The notes beneath the pieces were generated by a model. The model was given only the letters and a program-made list of their open reading frames with translations, was not told the DNA's origin and searched no databases. The position numbers and the translations under genes are program-made. Below, piece by piece: positions 1-5,615 of a stretch of DNA of 5,615 nt. Source of the DNA: Comamonadaceae bacterium (GTDB taxonomy: Bacteria; Pseudomonadota; Gammaproteobacteria; Burkholderiales; Burkholderiaceae_C). The stretch covers positions 1-5,615 of the forward strand of contig CANLWQ010000142.1 of NCBI GenBank assembly GCA_947494405.1. Direction: 5' to 3'. How positions within the stretch are numbered: the stretch's first letter is position 1; every line of letters starts with the position of its first letter.

Positions 1-122
1 AGCATGCTGGTTTCTTTGTCAGCATGCGCAAAGAAAATTTGCTTATACCGCAGAAACACCACGCGTTGAGATTTCTCTCTCGCAGAAGCAATGAGTGGGA
101 TGTTGTCTTCATGGCTGTAAAA
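1..122 (-). pseudogene. In-frame continuation of the cphA'-like gene beyond the TGA, running off the left edge
   Basis: Reading the minus strand in the frame of the synthetase past the TGA at 123-125 gives 40 complete sense codons with no further stop, to the window edge. The peptide begins FYSHEDNIPLIASAREK and goes on with RVVFLRYKQIFFAHADKET. In CphA proteins the segment after the conserved LNA.D (here LNACDE at 614-619) has this shape: a strand ending in a 'YF/FY-S' motif, a short acidic loop, a helix with 'I..AR/HR', then a 'RAVF-R-G-I-LA-G--E' strand pair. The match suggests that the C-terminal part of the gene is still present, cut off by one stop codon. It is partial because the window ends here. 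No good ribosome binding site for reinitiation was found. The comparison is from remembered family patterns, not an alignment. Confidence 0.6.
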
Positions 123-2024
123 TCAGACATCGCCATCACTGAGTTCTTCAAACGATACCGCCACTTCATCGCAGGCGTTGAGTACAGCAATACCTTCAGG
201 CAGCACCACATCCACTTGGTTGCGTAGGACGTTGCGCATTTGTTCGGGGGTGCGAATATCGTGAACCTCTAGGCCCAAGGGCTCGGGTACACCAGTGACA
301 ACACCCACCAAGCAACGGTCGTAAGCCAATCCTTCGTCCATCAATTGCATGCCCGAGCTTTCAAACACAGCGGCATCCAAGACACGGTTGATAAGCAAGC
401 GCTGGCCCAGCTCGAAAGAGCGGGCATCTTTGCTGACAACACGACGCTGATCGAGGAACAAACCATCTGCACAAGCCAGGCCAGTGTGTTTGCCACTGAG
501 TTCAAGCAACCACGCAATGATTTTGGAAAGCTCTGTGGCTTGGTGACTGCCCATGACGCCCACAATCGGAATGCGTCCGGAGTCTGAAGGTGCAAACAAC
601 TGGTCAACAATGGCTTGGCCTACTGGACGGGGCTTGCCCACCACCGGCTTTAAGTGCATCAGCAAGCCTGGGCCCGCATTGACCTCCACCACTGCGCCGT
701 GAACCTCTTGCAAAGGGCGAGATATATCGGGTGTGACCAAATCGATGCCGGCAATATCAAGACCGACAACCTTGGCCGCCAAAATCGCCATATCGGCCAC
801 TTGGGGGTGAACCTCATCGGTGACATCGTTGGCCATATTGCCGGTACGCTGAACGATGATGACTTTTCCTTGTTCAGGAACGCTGTCAACTTGATAGCCT
901 TGTTTTTGAATTTCCAAGACGATGTTGCCTTGTTCGGAAAGAATGATTTTTTCTAAAGGAAATTCTTCTTCCAAACCGCGGCGGGGATCGGTATTGACTT
1001 GGGAGTCGATGAGTTGCTCCACAGTGGATGCACCATCGCCTGTGATTTGCACTGTTTCACCACGGGAAACAGCCACCACTTTGTCGCCCACCACCAGCAG
1101 GCGATGCTCTTCGCCCACAATGAATTGCTCCACAATGACTTCGTTGTTCTCTTCTTCGCGCAAAGCAATATGAAAAGCCGCATGCACTTCTGCTTCGGTT
1201 TTCAAATCCAGGGACACACCACGGCCGTGGTTGGCGTCAATGGGCTTGAGCACCACAGGCAGACCAATGTCTTGCGCAACTGACCATGCCTCTTCTGCAG
1301 TGGTGACCGTGCGACCTTTGGGTACCGGCACACCGCACTGGGTAAGCAACCGCTTGGTGAGGTCTTTGTCGCTGGAGATGTGTTCTGCAATAGCGCTGGT
1401 TTTGTCAGTCTCGGCTGTCCAAATGCGTCGCTGAAGCGAGCCATAACCCAGTTGCACCAAATTACCCGTGGTTAAACGAATAGAAGGTATGCGGCGTTCT
1501 GTGGCGGCATCCACAATGCATGCGGTGCTGGGCCCCAAGCACAAGCGGTCCACCATGTCTTTGAGTTTTTTAACCGTGGCCTTGGTATCAAAAGGTGTGT
1601 TGTTGATGGCTGCCATCACCAAATCACGGGCATCAACCAAACTGGCCATGCCAATATCTTCTTGTCGCGCCCTGAAAACCACTTTGTAGACGCCGCTGGT
1701 ACTGGTTTCGCGGGCTTTGCCAAAACTCACCTGCATGCCAGCCAAGGTTTGCAGCTCAATGGCTACATGCTCCACGATGTGACCAGCCCAAGTGCCATCG
1801 CGCAATCGCCACACAAACCCGCCCACCTCGCCCACGCTGCAATGGTGTTGCTGCAAACTGGGTAAGTGTTCAATCAAGCGGTCGACAAAACCGGGAATGG
1901 TGTTGGAGGGAAATTTTTCTAACTCACCAATATCCAACCAAGCTTCAACTGCAGAGCGGTAAGTCCAAAAATTGGGGCCGCGTAAAAAGCGTTGTTGAAG
2001 AATTTGGATATCGTCGAATGTCAT
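123..2024 (-). CDS. cphA': Cyanophycin synthetase-like protein (CphA' type), apparently truncated by a nonsense codon
   Basis: Encodes 633 residues related to cyanophycin synthetase, the cytoplasmic ATP-dependent enzyme that adds Asp and Arg to cyanophycin. Visible domains are an N-terminal CphA domain (about 1-160, with LRGPNFWTY at 14-22 and GTWAGHIVEH at 77-86), an ATP-grasp domain (about 210-478, with KPIDANHGRGV at 260-270, VEQF at 298-301, GIDLV at 426-430 and EVNAGPG at 447-453) and the start of a Mur-ligase-like domain from about 484. The ATP-grasp residues look intact. The Mur P-loop, normally GTNGKTT, reads GSHQATE (492-498) and lacks its lysine, so this domain is probably inactive. 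That fits a second-type paralogue rather than the main polymerase. The ATG start has AAGG 8 nt upstream (2033-2036). The ORF ends at TGA 123-125, inside the Mur-like domain, but homologous-looking sequence continues in frame. It is divergent from the ABC transporter gene. The family call is firm; the paralogue class is inferred from memory of Burkholderiales loci. Confidence 0.88.
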   Translation of the reverse strand: MTFDDIQILQQRFLRGPNFWTYRSAVEAWLDIGELEKFPSNTIPGFVDRLIEHLPSLQQHHCSVGEVGGFVWRLRDGTWAGHIVEHVAIELQTLAGMQVSFGKARETSTSGVYKVVFRARQEDIGMASLVDARDLVMAAINNTPFDTKATVKKLKDMVDRLCLGPSTACIVDAATERRIPSIRLTTGNLVQLGYGSLQRRIWTAETDKTSAIAEHISSDKDLTKRLLTQCGVPVPKGRTVTTAEEAWSVAQDIGLPVVLKPIDANHGRGVSLDLKTEAEVHAAFHIALREEENNEVIVEQFIVGEEHRLLVVGDKVVAVSRGETVQITGDGASTVEQLIDSQVNTDPRRGLEEEFPLEKIILSEQGNIVLEIQKQGYQVDSVPEQGKVIIVQRTGNMANDVTDEVHPQVADMAILAAKVVGLDIAGIDLVTPDISRPLQEVHGAVVEVNAGPGLLMHLKPVVGKPRPVGQAIVDQLFAPSDSGRIPIVGVMGSHQATELSKIIAWLLELSGKHTGLACADGLFLDQRRVVSKDARSFELGQRLLINRVLDAAVFESSGMQLMDEGLAYDRCLVGVVTGVPEPLGLEVHDIRTPEQMRNVLRNQVDVVLPEGIAVLNACDEVAVSFEELSDGDV

Positions 2025-2070
2025 AATCGAGGCCTTGTAATTAATTAGCGTTTATTTATTAAACATCGGA
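2025..2070. promoter_or_regulatory. Divergent 46-bp AT-rich intergenic region between the synthetase and transporter genes
   Basis: This is the only non-coding DNA between two divergently transcribed genes, so it must hold or overlap both promoters. It contains a perfect 10-bp palindrome, TAATTAATTA (2038-2047), and a spaced inverted repeat, GTTTA-N5-TAAAC (2050-2064). A weak plus-strand promoter can be drawn as TTGTAA (2035-2040), 16 nt, TATTAA (2057-2062). It would start transcription almost at the transporter ATG. On the minus strand AAGG (2033-2036) is a good Shine-Dalgarno for the synthetase gene. Shared regulation of the two genes is an inference from the geometry. No specific regulator is recognisable. 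Confidence 0.4.
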
Positions 2071-4323
2071 ATGACCGACTACAGATTTCAGCGGGGAGCG
2101 AGTGGCTTATCACAGGATTGGTGGGCTAGGGTGCAAGAGGAGATTCCCGCACTCACCAACGTGCTGGGATGGTTGGAGGTTGACCTCGACAGGCGATTAT
2201 ATTTCGCAAAGTCCTTGCTTTTGCTCTCAAGAGACAGCTTCTTTGTCCTAGAGCCTGGCCATGAGTCCAAGTGGTCGCTGCGTGAATGGCCTCTGACAAC
2301 CGACTTGCAGATGTCTTTGAAAGACTATGCCGGCGTGGGAACACTGGAGTTACACACCCTCACCCACAGCCTTGGCAGTTGGCGCTTTACGCTGGGGCGC
2401 AATGAACAAGCGCAGGCCTTCACCGAGGTTTTCTCGGAACTGCTCTCAGACGCACCTAAGGTCATTGAAGCGGCCACTGCGCAATCCCACAACGAGCTGC
2501 CCGTTGAAGAAGAACAACCGCCCCTGCAAGGCAACTGGGGGTTGTTCAGGCTGTGGCGTTTTGCCAAGCCATACAAAGGCCAGTTGTTTTTGGGCTTTAT
2601 ATTGACCTTGGCTTCTACCGCTGCCACTTTGGTACCGCCTTACTTAACCATGCCCTTGATGGATGATGTACTGATTCCTTTTCAAAATGGTCAGCAAATT
2701 GATATTGATTTGGTTGTCATGTATTTGGCTGGTTTACTGGGTGCATCCTTGCTTGCATGGGGATTGGGTTGGTACAAAACCTATGTGCTGGCTTTGGCTT
2801 CGGAGCGCATAGGCGCAGATTTACGCTCCACCGCTTACGAACATTTATTGCGACTGTCGCTGGAATATTTTGGTGGTCGACGCACAGGCGACTTGATGAC
2901 CCGAATTGGCAGCGAAACCGACCGCTTATGCATCTTTTTGTCGGTGCATTTTTTAGATTTCGCGACCGACGTGTTGATGATTGTGATGACCGCGGTGATT
3001 TTGTTCAGCATCGATCCTTGGCTGGCTTGCGCCACATTGCTGCCCCTGCCTTTCATCGCTTGGTTGATTCAAAATGTGCGTGACAGGCTTCGCTCGGGGT
3101 TTGAAAAAATTGACCGCGTTTGGTCGGAGTTGACCAATGTCTTGGCTGACACCATTCCGGGCATTCGGGTTGTGAAGGCATTCGCCCAAGAAAAGCGCGA
3201 GGCTTCGCGTTTTCGCTTGGCCAATAAACACAACTTGGCAGTCAACGACCGCGTGAACTTTTTGTGGTCCTTGTTTTCACCCACGGTAACGCTGGTCACC
3301 GAAGTAGGTCTGTTGGTGGTCTGGGCATTTGGTATCTGGCAAGTGGCCAATCACCAAGTGACTGTAGGCGTGTTGAGCGCATTTCTCGCTTACAGCAGCC
3401 GTTTTTATGCACGTCTAGATTCCATGAGTCGCATCGTGTCGCACACCCAAAAGGCGATTGCCGGCACCAAACGGATTTTTGAAATACTTGATCACGTGTC
3501 CAGCGTTCCCGAACCTCTCAACCCGCAGCCCATGCCCAAAATACAGGGGCGCATTCAAATTGACAACATCGGTTTTCGCTACGGCAACCGCGCCGTGATC
3601 CGCGGCTTGAGTTTAGACATTGCGCCTGGGGAAATGATTGGCTTGGTCGGGCAAAGCGGCTCCGGCAAAAGCACCATGGTGAACCTCATTTGCCGCTTCT
3701 ACGATGTGAGCGAGGGTGCGATTCGCATTGATGGCACCGACATTCGCGACTTGCGTGTCAGCGACTACCGCCAACACATTGGCTTGGTGCTGCAAGAGCC
3801 GTTTTTATTCTTTGGCACGATCGCCGACAACATCGCTTACGGCAAACCGCAGGCCACGCGCAGTGAAATTGTGGCGGCTGCTCGCGCCGCGCATGCGCAT
3901 GAATTTATTTTGCGTCTCCCCCAAGGCTATGACTCACTGGTGGGTGAACGCGGCCAATCTTTATCGGGGGGTGAGCGCCAACGCATATCCATTGCTCGCG
4001 CACTGTTGATAGACCCGCGCATACTCATCATGGATGAGGCCACCTCATCGGTAGACACCGAGACCGAACAAGAAATCCAAAAGGCCCTAGACAACTTGGT
4101 GCGCGGCAGAACCACCATCGCCATTGCCCACCGACTCTCTACCTTGCGCCGAGCTGATCGCTTGGTGGTGATGGAACACGGACAACTGGTTGAGCAAGGA
4201 CAGCACCAAGAGTTGCTTGACCGGCAAGGGGCTTATTGGCGGCTTTACGAAGCCCAAGCCAGACGCGCAGAAGCCGAACAAGGATTGGTGTCTGTCAGCG
4301 ACAGCCGCGAGGTGCGCACATGA
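2071..4323 (+). CDS. Cyanophycin-associated ABC transporter, fused permease and ATPase (exporter type)
   Basis: Encodes a 750-residue inner-membrane half-transporter, expected to work as a dimer. Residues 1 to about 130 form an extra soluble domain, followed by a linker rich in E, P and Q (about 140-153). Type 1 exporter membrane segments fall at about 172-195, 214-235, 292-340 (a pair) and 397-440 (a pair). The ATPase domain (about 500-740) is complete: Walker A GQSGSGKST 527-535 with K533, Q-loop Q575, signature LSGGERQR 631-638, Walker B ILIMDE 651-656, D-loop SSVD 659-662 and H-loop H687. It resembles MsbA/lipid or peptide exporters, but proteins with this N-terminal extension are known beside cyanophycin genes; the substrate is unknown. 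The start is the first ATG after an in-frame TAA at 2038-2040. It has no Shine-Dalgarno at a normal distance (GGA abuts the ATG), so a start at GTG 2131 is possible. Its TGA overlaps the next gene's ATG, implying translational coupling. Confidence 0.92.
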   Translation: MTDYRFQRGASGLSQDWWARVQEEIPALTNVLGWLEVDLDRRLYFAKSLLLLSRDSFFVLEPGHESKWSLREWPLTTDLQMSLKDYAGVGTLELHTLTHSLGSWRFTLGRNEQAQAFTEVFSELLSDAPKVIEAATAQSHNELPVEEEQPPLQGNWGLFRLWRFAKPYKGQLFLGFILTLASTAATLVPPYLTMPLMDDVLIPFQNGQQIDIDLVVMYLAGLLGASLLAWGLGWYKTYVLALASERIGADLRSTAYEHLLRLSLEYFGGRRTGDLMTRIGSETDRLCIFLSVHFLDFATDVLMIVMTAVILFSIDPWLACATLLPLPFIAWLIQNVRDRLRSGFEKIDRVWSELTNVLADTIPGIRVVKAFAQEKREASRFRLANKHNLAVNDRVNFLWSLFSPTVTLVTEVGLLVVWAFGIWQVANHQVTVGVLSAFLAYSSRFYARLDSMSRIVSHTQKAIAGTKRIFEILDHVSSVPEPLNPQPMPKIQGRIQIDNIGFRYGNRAVIRGLSLDIAPGEMIGLVGQSGSGKSTMVNLICRFYDVSEGAIRIDGTDIRDLRVSDYRQHIGLVLQEPFLFFGTIADNIAYGKPQATRSEIVAAARAAHAHEFILRLPQGYDSLVGERGQSLSGGERQRISIARALLIDPRILIMDEATSSVDTETEQEIQKALDNLVRGRTTIAIAHRLSTLRRADRLVVMEHGQLVEQGQHQELLDRQGAYWRLYEAQARRAEAEQGLVSVSDSREVRT

Positions 4324-4592
4324 ATACCCTGCGCCACTTGATCAAAGACGAACGCGGACATTGGCAAGCCACACTTGCCGATGGCTCGGTACACAACAGC
4401 GTGACGGTGGTCAGGGCGTTTCCTATTTTGGCGCCAGATGAGGCCATCTCGGTGATCGATGTTGAGGGCCACGAGTTGTGTTGGATAGAACAGGTGTCTG
4501 ATCTGAACGAAAGAGTGCGTGAGGCGGTGGTTTTGGCTTTGCAAACCCGCGAATTCATGCCGGAAATTTTGAGTGTGGAGCGCGTCAGTTAA
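4320..4592 (+). CDS. DUF1854-family protein, N-terminal part up to an in-frame TAA
   Basis: Encodes 90 residues beginning MNTLRHLIKDERGHW. The ATG overlaps the transporter stop as ATGA (4320-4323), with GAGG at 4309-4312 placed 7 nt upstream, so this start is well supported. Residues such as VRAFPILAPDEAISVID (about 28-44), HELCWIE (48-54) and REFMPEI (77-83) match the first half of the DUF1854 family. That family is found downstream of cyanophycin-associated ABC transporters, and its biochemical role is unknown to me. Family members are about 150 residues long, so 90 is short. The TAA at 4590-4592 falls just after VERVS, where the family usually continues S/S-F-A-x-P-S-x-W. Exactly that continuation (FATPSVW) follows the stop in the same frame. 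The truncated product would lose the second half of the domain and may not fold. Confidence 0.8.
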   Translation: MNTLRHLIKDERGHWQATLADGSVHNSVTVVRAFPILAPDEAISVIDVEGHELCWIEQVSDLNERVREAVVLALQTREFMPEILSVERVS

Positions 4593-4787
4593 TTTGCCAC
4601 ACCCTCGGTATGGACAGTACAAACCAACCGTGGCAAATGCGAATTCACGCTCAAAGGTGAAGAAGATATACGCCGCGTCAGCGCCCAAACTTTGATCGTG
4701 GCAGACGCCCATGGCGTGCAATTTTTGATTAGGGATTTACCCTTACTCGACGCGGCCAGCCGAAAACTGCTCGACAGATTCCTTTGA
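4593..4787 (+). pseudogene. Second half of the DUF1854 gene, in frame after the TAA
   Basis: After the TAA at 4590-4592 the same frame stays open for 64 codons, to TGA at 4785-4787. It reads FATPSVWTVQTNRG, then FTLKGEEDIRRV, IVADAHGVQFLIRD and finally SRKLLDRFL. These are typical conserved blocks of the C-terminal half of DUF1854 proteins. Joined with the first part through one replaced codon, the gene would encode 155 residues, the usual family length. No in-frame ATG occurs in this segment, and no ribosome binding site with a nearby start was seen, so independent translation is unlikely. The simplest reading is one nonsense substitution (for example TCA to TAA) in a formerly intact gene. 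Codon choice and frame look undecayed, so the change would be recent, or a base-call error. Confidence 0.72.
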
Positions 4788-4805
4788 TTTTTAAAGGGTT
4801 TTTTT
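4781..4805 (+). terminator. Weak intrinsic terminator candidate overlapping the end of the DUF1854 frame
   Basis: CCTTT (4781-4785) can pair with AAAGG (4793-4797) across a 7-nt loop, followed by G and seven T residues (4799-4805). The position, at the TGA of the DUF1854 frame, and the T-tract fit a Rho-independent terminator for the transporter operon. The stem is only 5 bp (6 with a G-U pair) and has two G-C pairs, so termination may be inefficient. Confidence 0.4.
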
Positions 4806-4924
4806 AATGTCCTTTGAATTCAATAGTATTTAAATCGAAAAACTTCAAATAATTAAAAAAATCAAAGATCATTGGAAAGTTATTCATTTAACTTCAGTAC
4901 CTATAAACCTCAAAAAGGATCAGT
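4788..4924 (+). promoter_or_regulatory. AT-rich intergenic region with the leader of the amidase gene
   Basis: These 137 bp between the DUF1854 frame and the amidase gene are much more AT-rich than the flanking genes and carry no credible ORF. AAGGA at 4915-4919 lies 5 nt before the ATG at 4925 and is a good Shine-Dalgarno. A TATAAA at 4902-4907 is too close to the ribosome binding site to be a comfortable -10 and has no -35 at 16-18 nt. I therefore expect the promoter in the 4810-4890 stretch but cannot place it. AT richness plus the upstream terminator-like hairpin suggest a separate transcription unit for the amidase. Confidence 0.4.
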
Positions 4925-5615
4925 ATGTTTTACAAAAAATCCGCGTTAGGTTGCTTGGTTTTCGGGTTGCTTTTGGGCAATGCCTTGGCCGACACAACGG
5001 ACGTCAAAACACAAACCATCGTTGAAATCAAGAAAAGCGGCGCCCATTGCGAGCAAGACCCCAGTTGCTTCAACCGCTATCACCCCGCCATCAAGCCCGT
5101 TGCACGTGCCAAGCCTGGTGACTTGATTGTGGTTCACACCCGTGATGCCTTAGATGCCAAACTGAACATCAATTCCTTGCCTAAGGACGTGACAGCCATT
5201 GACACCAATTTGATTCACCCCATGACGGGTCCCATTTACATTGAAGGCGCAAAGCGCGGCGATGTACTGGCCATCAAACTGATTGACATCAACCCCAACG
5301 AATACGGCTACACCACTTTGATTCCTGGTTTTGGCTTTTTGCCAGACATGTTCCCAGATCCTTATGTCGCCAACTGGAAGCTGAACCGATACGAAGCTGT
5401 TTCAGCCCAGTTGCCTGGCGTTCGCATTCCCATGAATGGTTTCATGGGTTCGGTGGGTGTCATGCCTGGCGAAGAAGAAGTTGAAAAATGGTTGGCCCGC
5501 GAAAGCCAACTGGGTGCTGCTGGTGGCGTGGCTCTGCCGCCTCAACCTATCAGCGCCCGTCCTGCAGAAATCTGCGGCCCCAAAGGCAGCCATAAAGACA
5601 AGTGCTTGCGCACCG
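4925..5615 (+). CDS. Exported acetamidase/formamidase-family protein (5' part; runs off the right edge)
   Basis: The frame is open from ATG 4925 to the edge, giving 230 residues plus one partial base. Residues 1-22 form a Sec signal peptide: KK at 4-5, a hydrophobic core at about 7-18 and an ALA cleavage site at 20-22. The mature part matches the acetamidase/formamidase (FmdA/AmdA) family: YHPAIKPVARAKPGD (52-66), HTRDA (71-75), HPMTGPIYIEGAKRGDVL (98-115), a proline/glycine-rich GFGFLP (135-140), IPMNGFMGSVGVMPG (168-182) and CGPKG (217-221). Such enzymes hydrolyse short amides to the acid and ammonia; the real substrate here is unknown. The family is usually about 300-420 residues, so roughly the last third to half lies outside the window. 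Cysteines C42, C48, C217 and C227 could form disulfides in the periplasm. The start has AAGGA 5 nt upstream. The family assignment is strong; the activity is inferred. Confidence 0.85.
   Translation, partial: MFYKKSALGCLVFGLLLGNALADTTDVKTQTIVEIKKSGAHCEQDPSCFNRYHPAIKPVARAKPGDLIVVHTRDALDAKLNINSLPKDVTAIDTNLIHPMTGPIYIEGAKRGDVLAIKLIDINPNEYGYTTLIPGFGFLPDMFPDPYVANWKLNRYEAVSAQLPGVRIPMNGFMGSVGVMPGEEEVEKWLARESQLGAAGGVALPPQPISARPAEICGPKGSHKDKCLRT

Noticed and set aside
11..36. Inverted repeat TTTCTTTG-N10-CAAAGAAA, and two copies of AGCATGC at 1-7 and 21-27
   Set aside because: It lies in the apparent continuation of the synthetase frame, the stem is AT-rich with no T-tract, and the copies are short. 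A terminator or repeat element is not supported.
24..227. 67-codon plus-strand frame at the left edge
   Set aside because: It is antisense to the end of the synthetase gene and its in-frame continuation, with no ribosome binding site or family similarity.
2757..3083. 108-codon plus-strand frame inside the ABC transporter gene
   Set aside because: It is out of frame within a segment encoding clear transporter membrane helices, and the translation has no recognisable family features.
4245..4721. 158-codon open frame on the minus strand opposite the DUF1854 gene
   Set aside because: It is antisense to well-recognised DUF1854 coding sequence and to the transporter end. Its translation resembles no family I know, and no ribosome binding site supports it. 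It is most likely a by-product of the codon pattern on the plus strand.
1..4787. Stop-codon reassignment or programmed recoding as the cause of the two internal stops
   Set aside because: TGA clearly terminates the transporter gene at its ATGA overlap and also ends the DUF1854 frame. The two internal stops are different codons, and no recoding structure such as a nearby stable hairpin was evident.
4943..4954. Possible lipoprotein signal (LGC at residues 8-10) in the amidase
   Set aside because: The cysteine is too near the N-terminus, inside the hydrophobic core. The ALA site at residues 20-22 fits ordinary signal peptidase I cleavage much better.

Overview
The window looks like a piece of a betaproteobacterial genome, most likely Burkholderiales. 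This rests on protein-level resemblance to the cyanophycin loci of that order, moderate GC content and betaproteobacterial-looking gene ends and ribosome binding sites. I cannot name a genus. Most of the window is a cyanophycin-associated gene cluster. Cyanophycin is a carbon and nitrogen storage polymer, with a poly-aspartate backbone carrying arginine side groups.

Layout: (1) positions 1-2024, minus strand, hold a second-type cyanophycin synthetase gene (cphA'-like). Its ORF stops at a TGA at 123-125. The same frame continues open to the left edge and still reads like the next part of the Mur-ligase-like domain, so the gene seems to be cut by one nonsense codon. (2) Positions 2025-2070 are a 46-bp AT-rich divergent intergenic region with two short symmetrical elements. 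(3) Positions 2071-4323, plus strand, encode an intact 750-residue ABC exporter-type half-transporter with an extra N-terminal domain, of the kind found beside cyanophycin genes. (4) Starting with a 4-bp ATGA overlap is a DUF1854-family gene, 4320-4787. It carries an in-frame TAA at 4590-4592, and the conserved second half continues in the same frame to a TGA at 4785-4787. (5) Positions 4788-4924 are an AT-rich intergenic region with a weak terminator-like hairpin at its left end and a good Shine-Dalgarno at its right end. (6) From 4925 to the right edge is the first part of an exported acetamidase/formamidase-family protein with a clear signal peptide.

How the parts may work together: the synthetase paralogue would act in the cytoplasm on cyanophycin, while the transporter and DUF1854 protein form a translationally coupled pair whose role in cyanophycin metabolism is known only by association. 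The amidase gene has its own leader and is probably a separate transcription unit.

The most notable observation is that two genes of this cluster, on opposite strands and either side of an intact transporter gene, each appear to be interrupted by a single in-frame stop codon with recognisable family sequence on both sides. This could be early decay of the cluster, base-call or assembly error, or (least likely) readthrough. No RNA genes, insertion sequences, CRISPR arrays or prophage features were seen.
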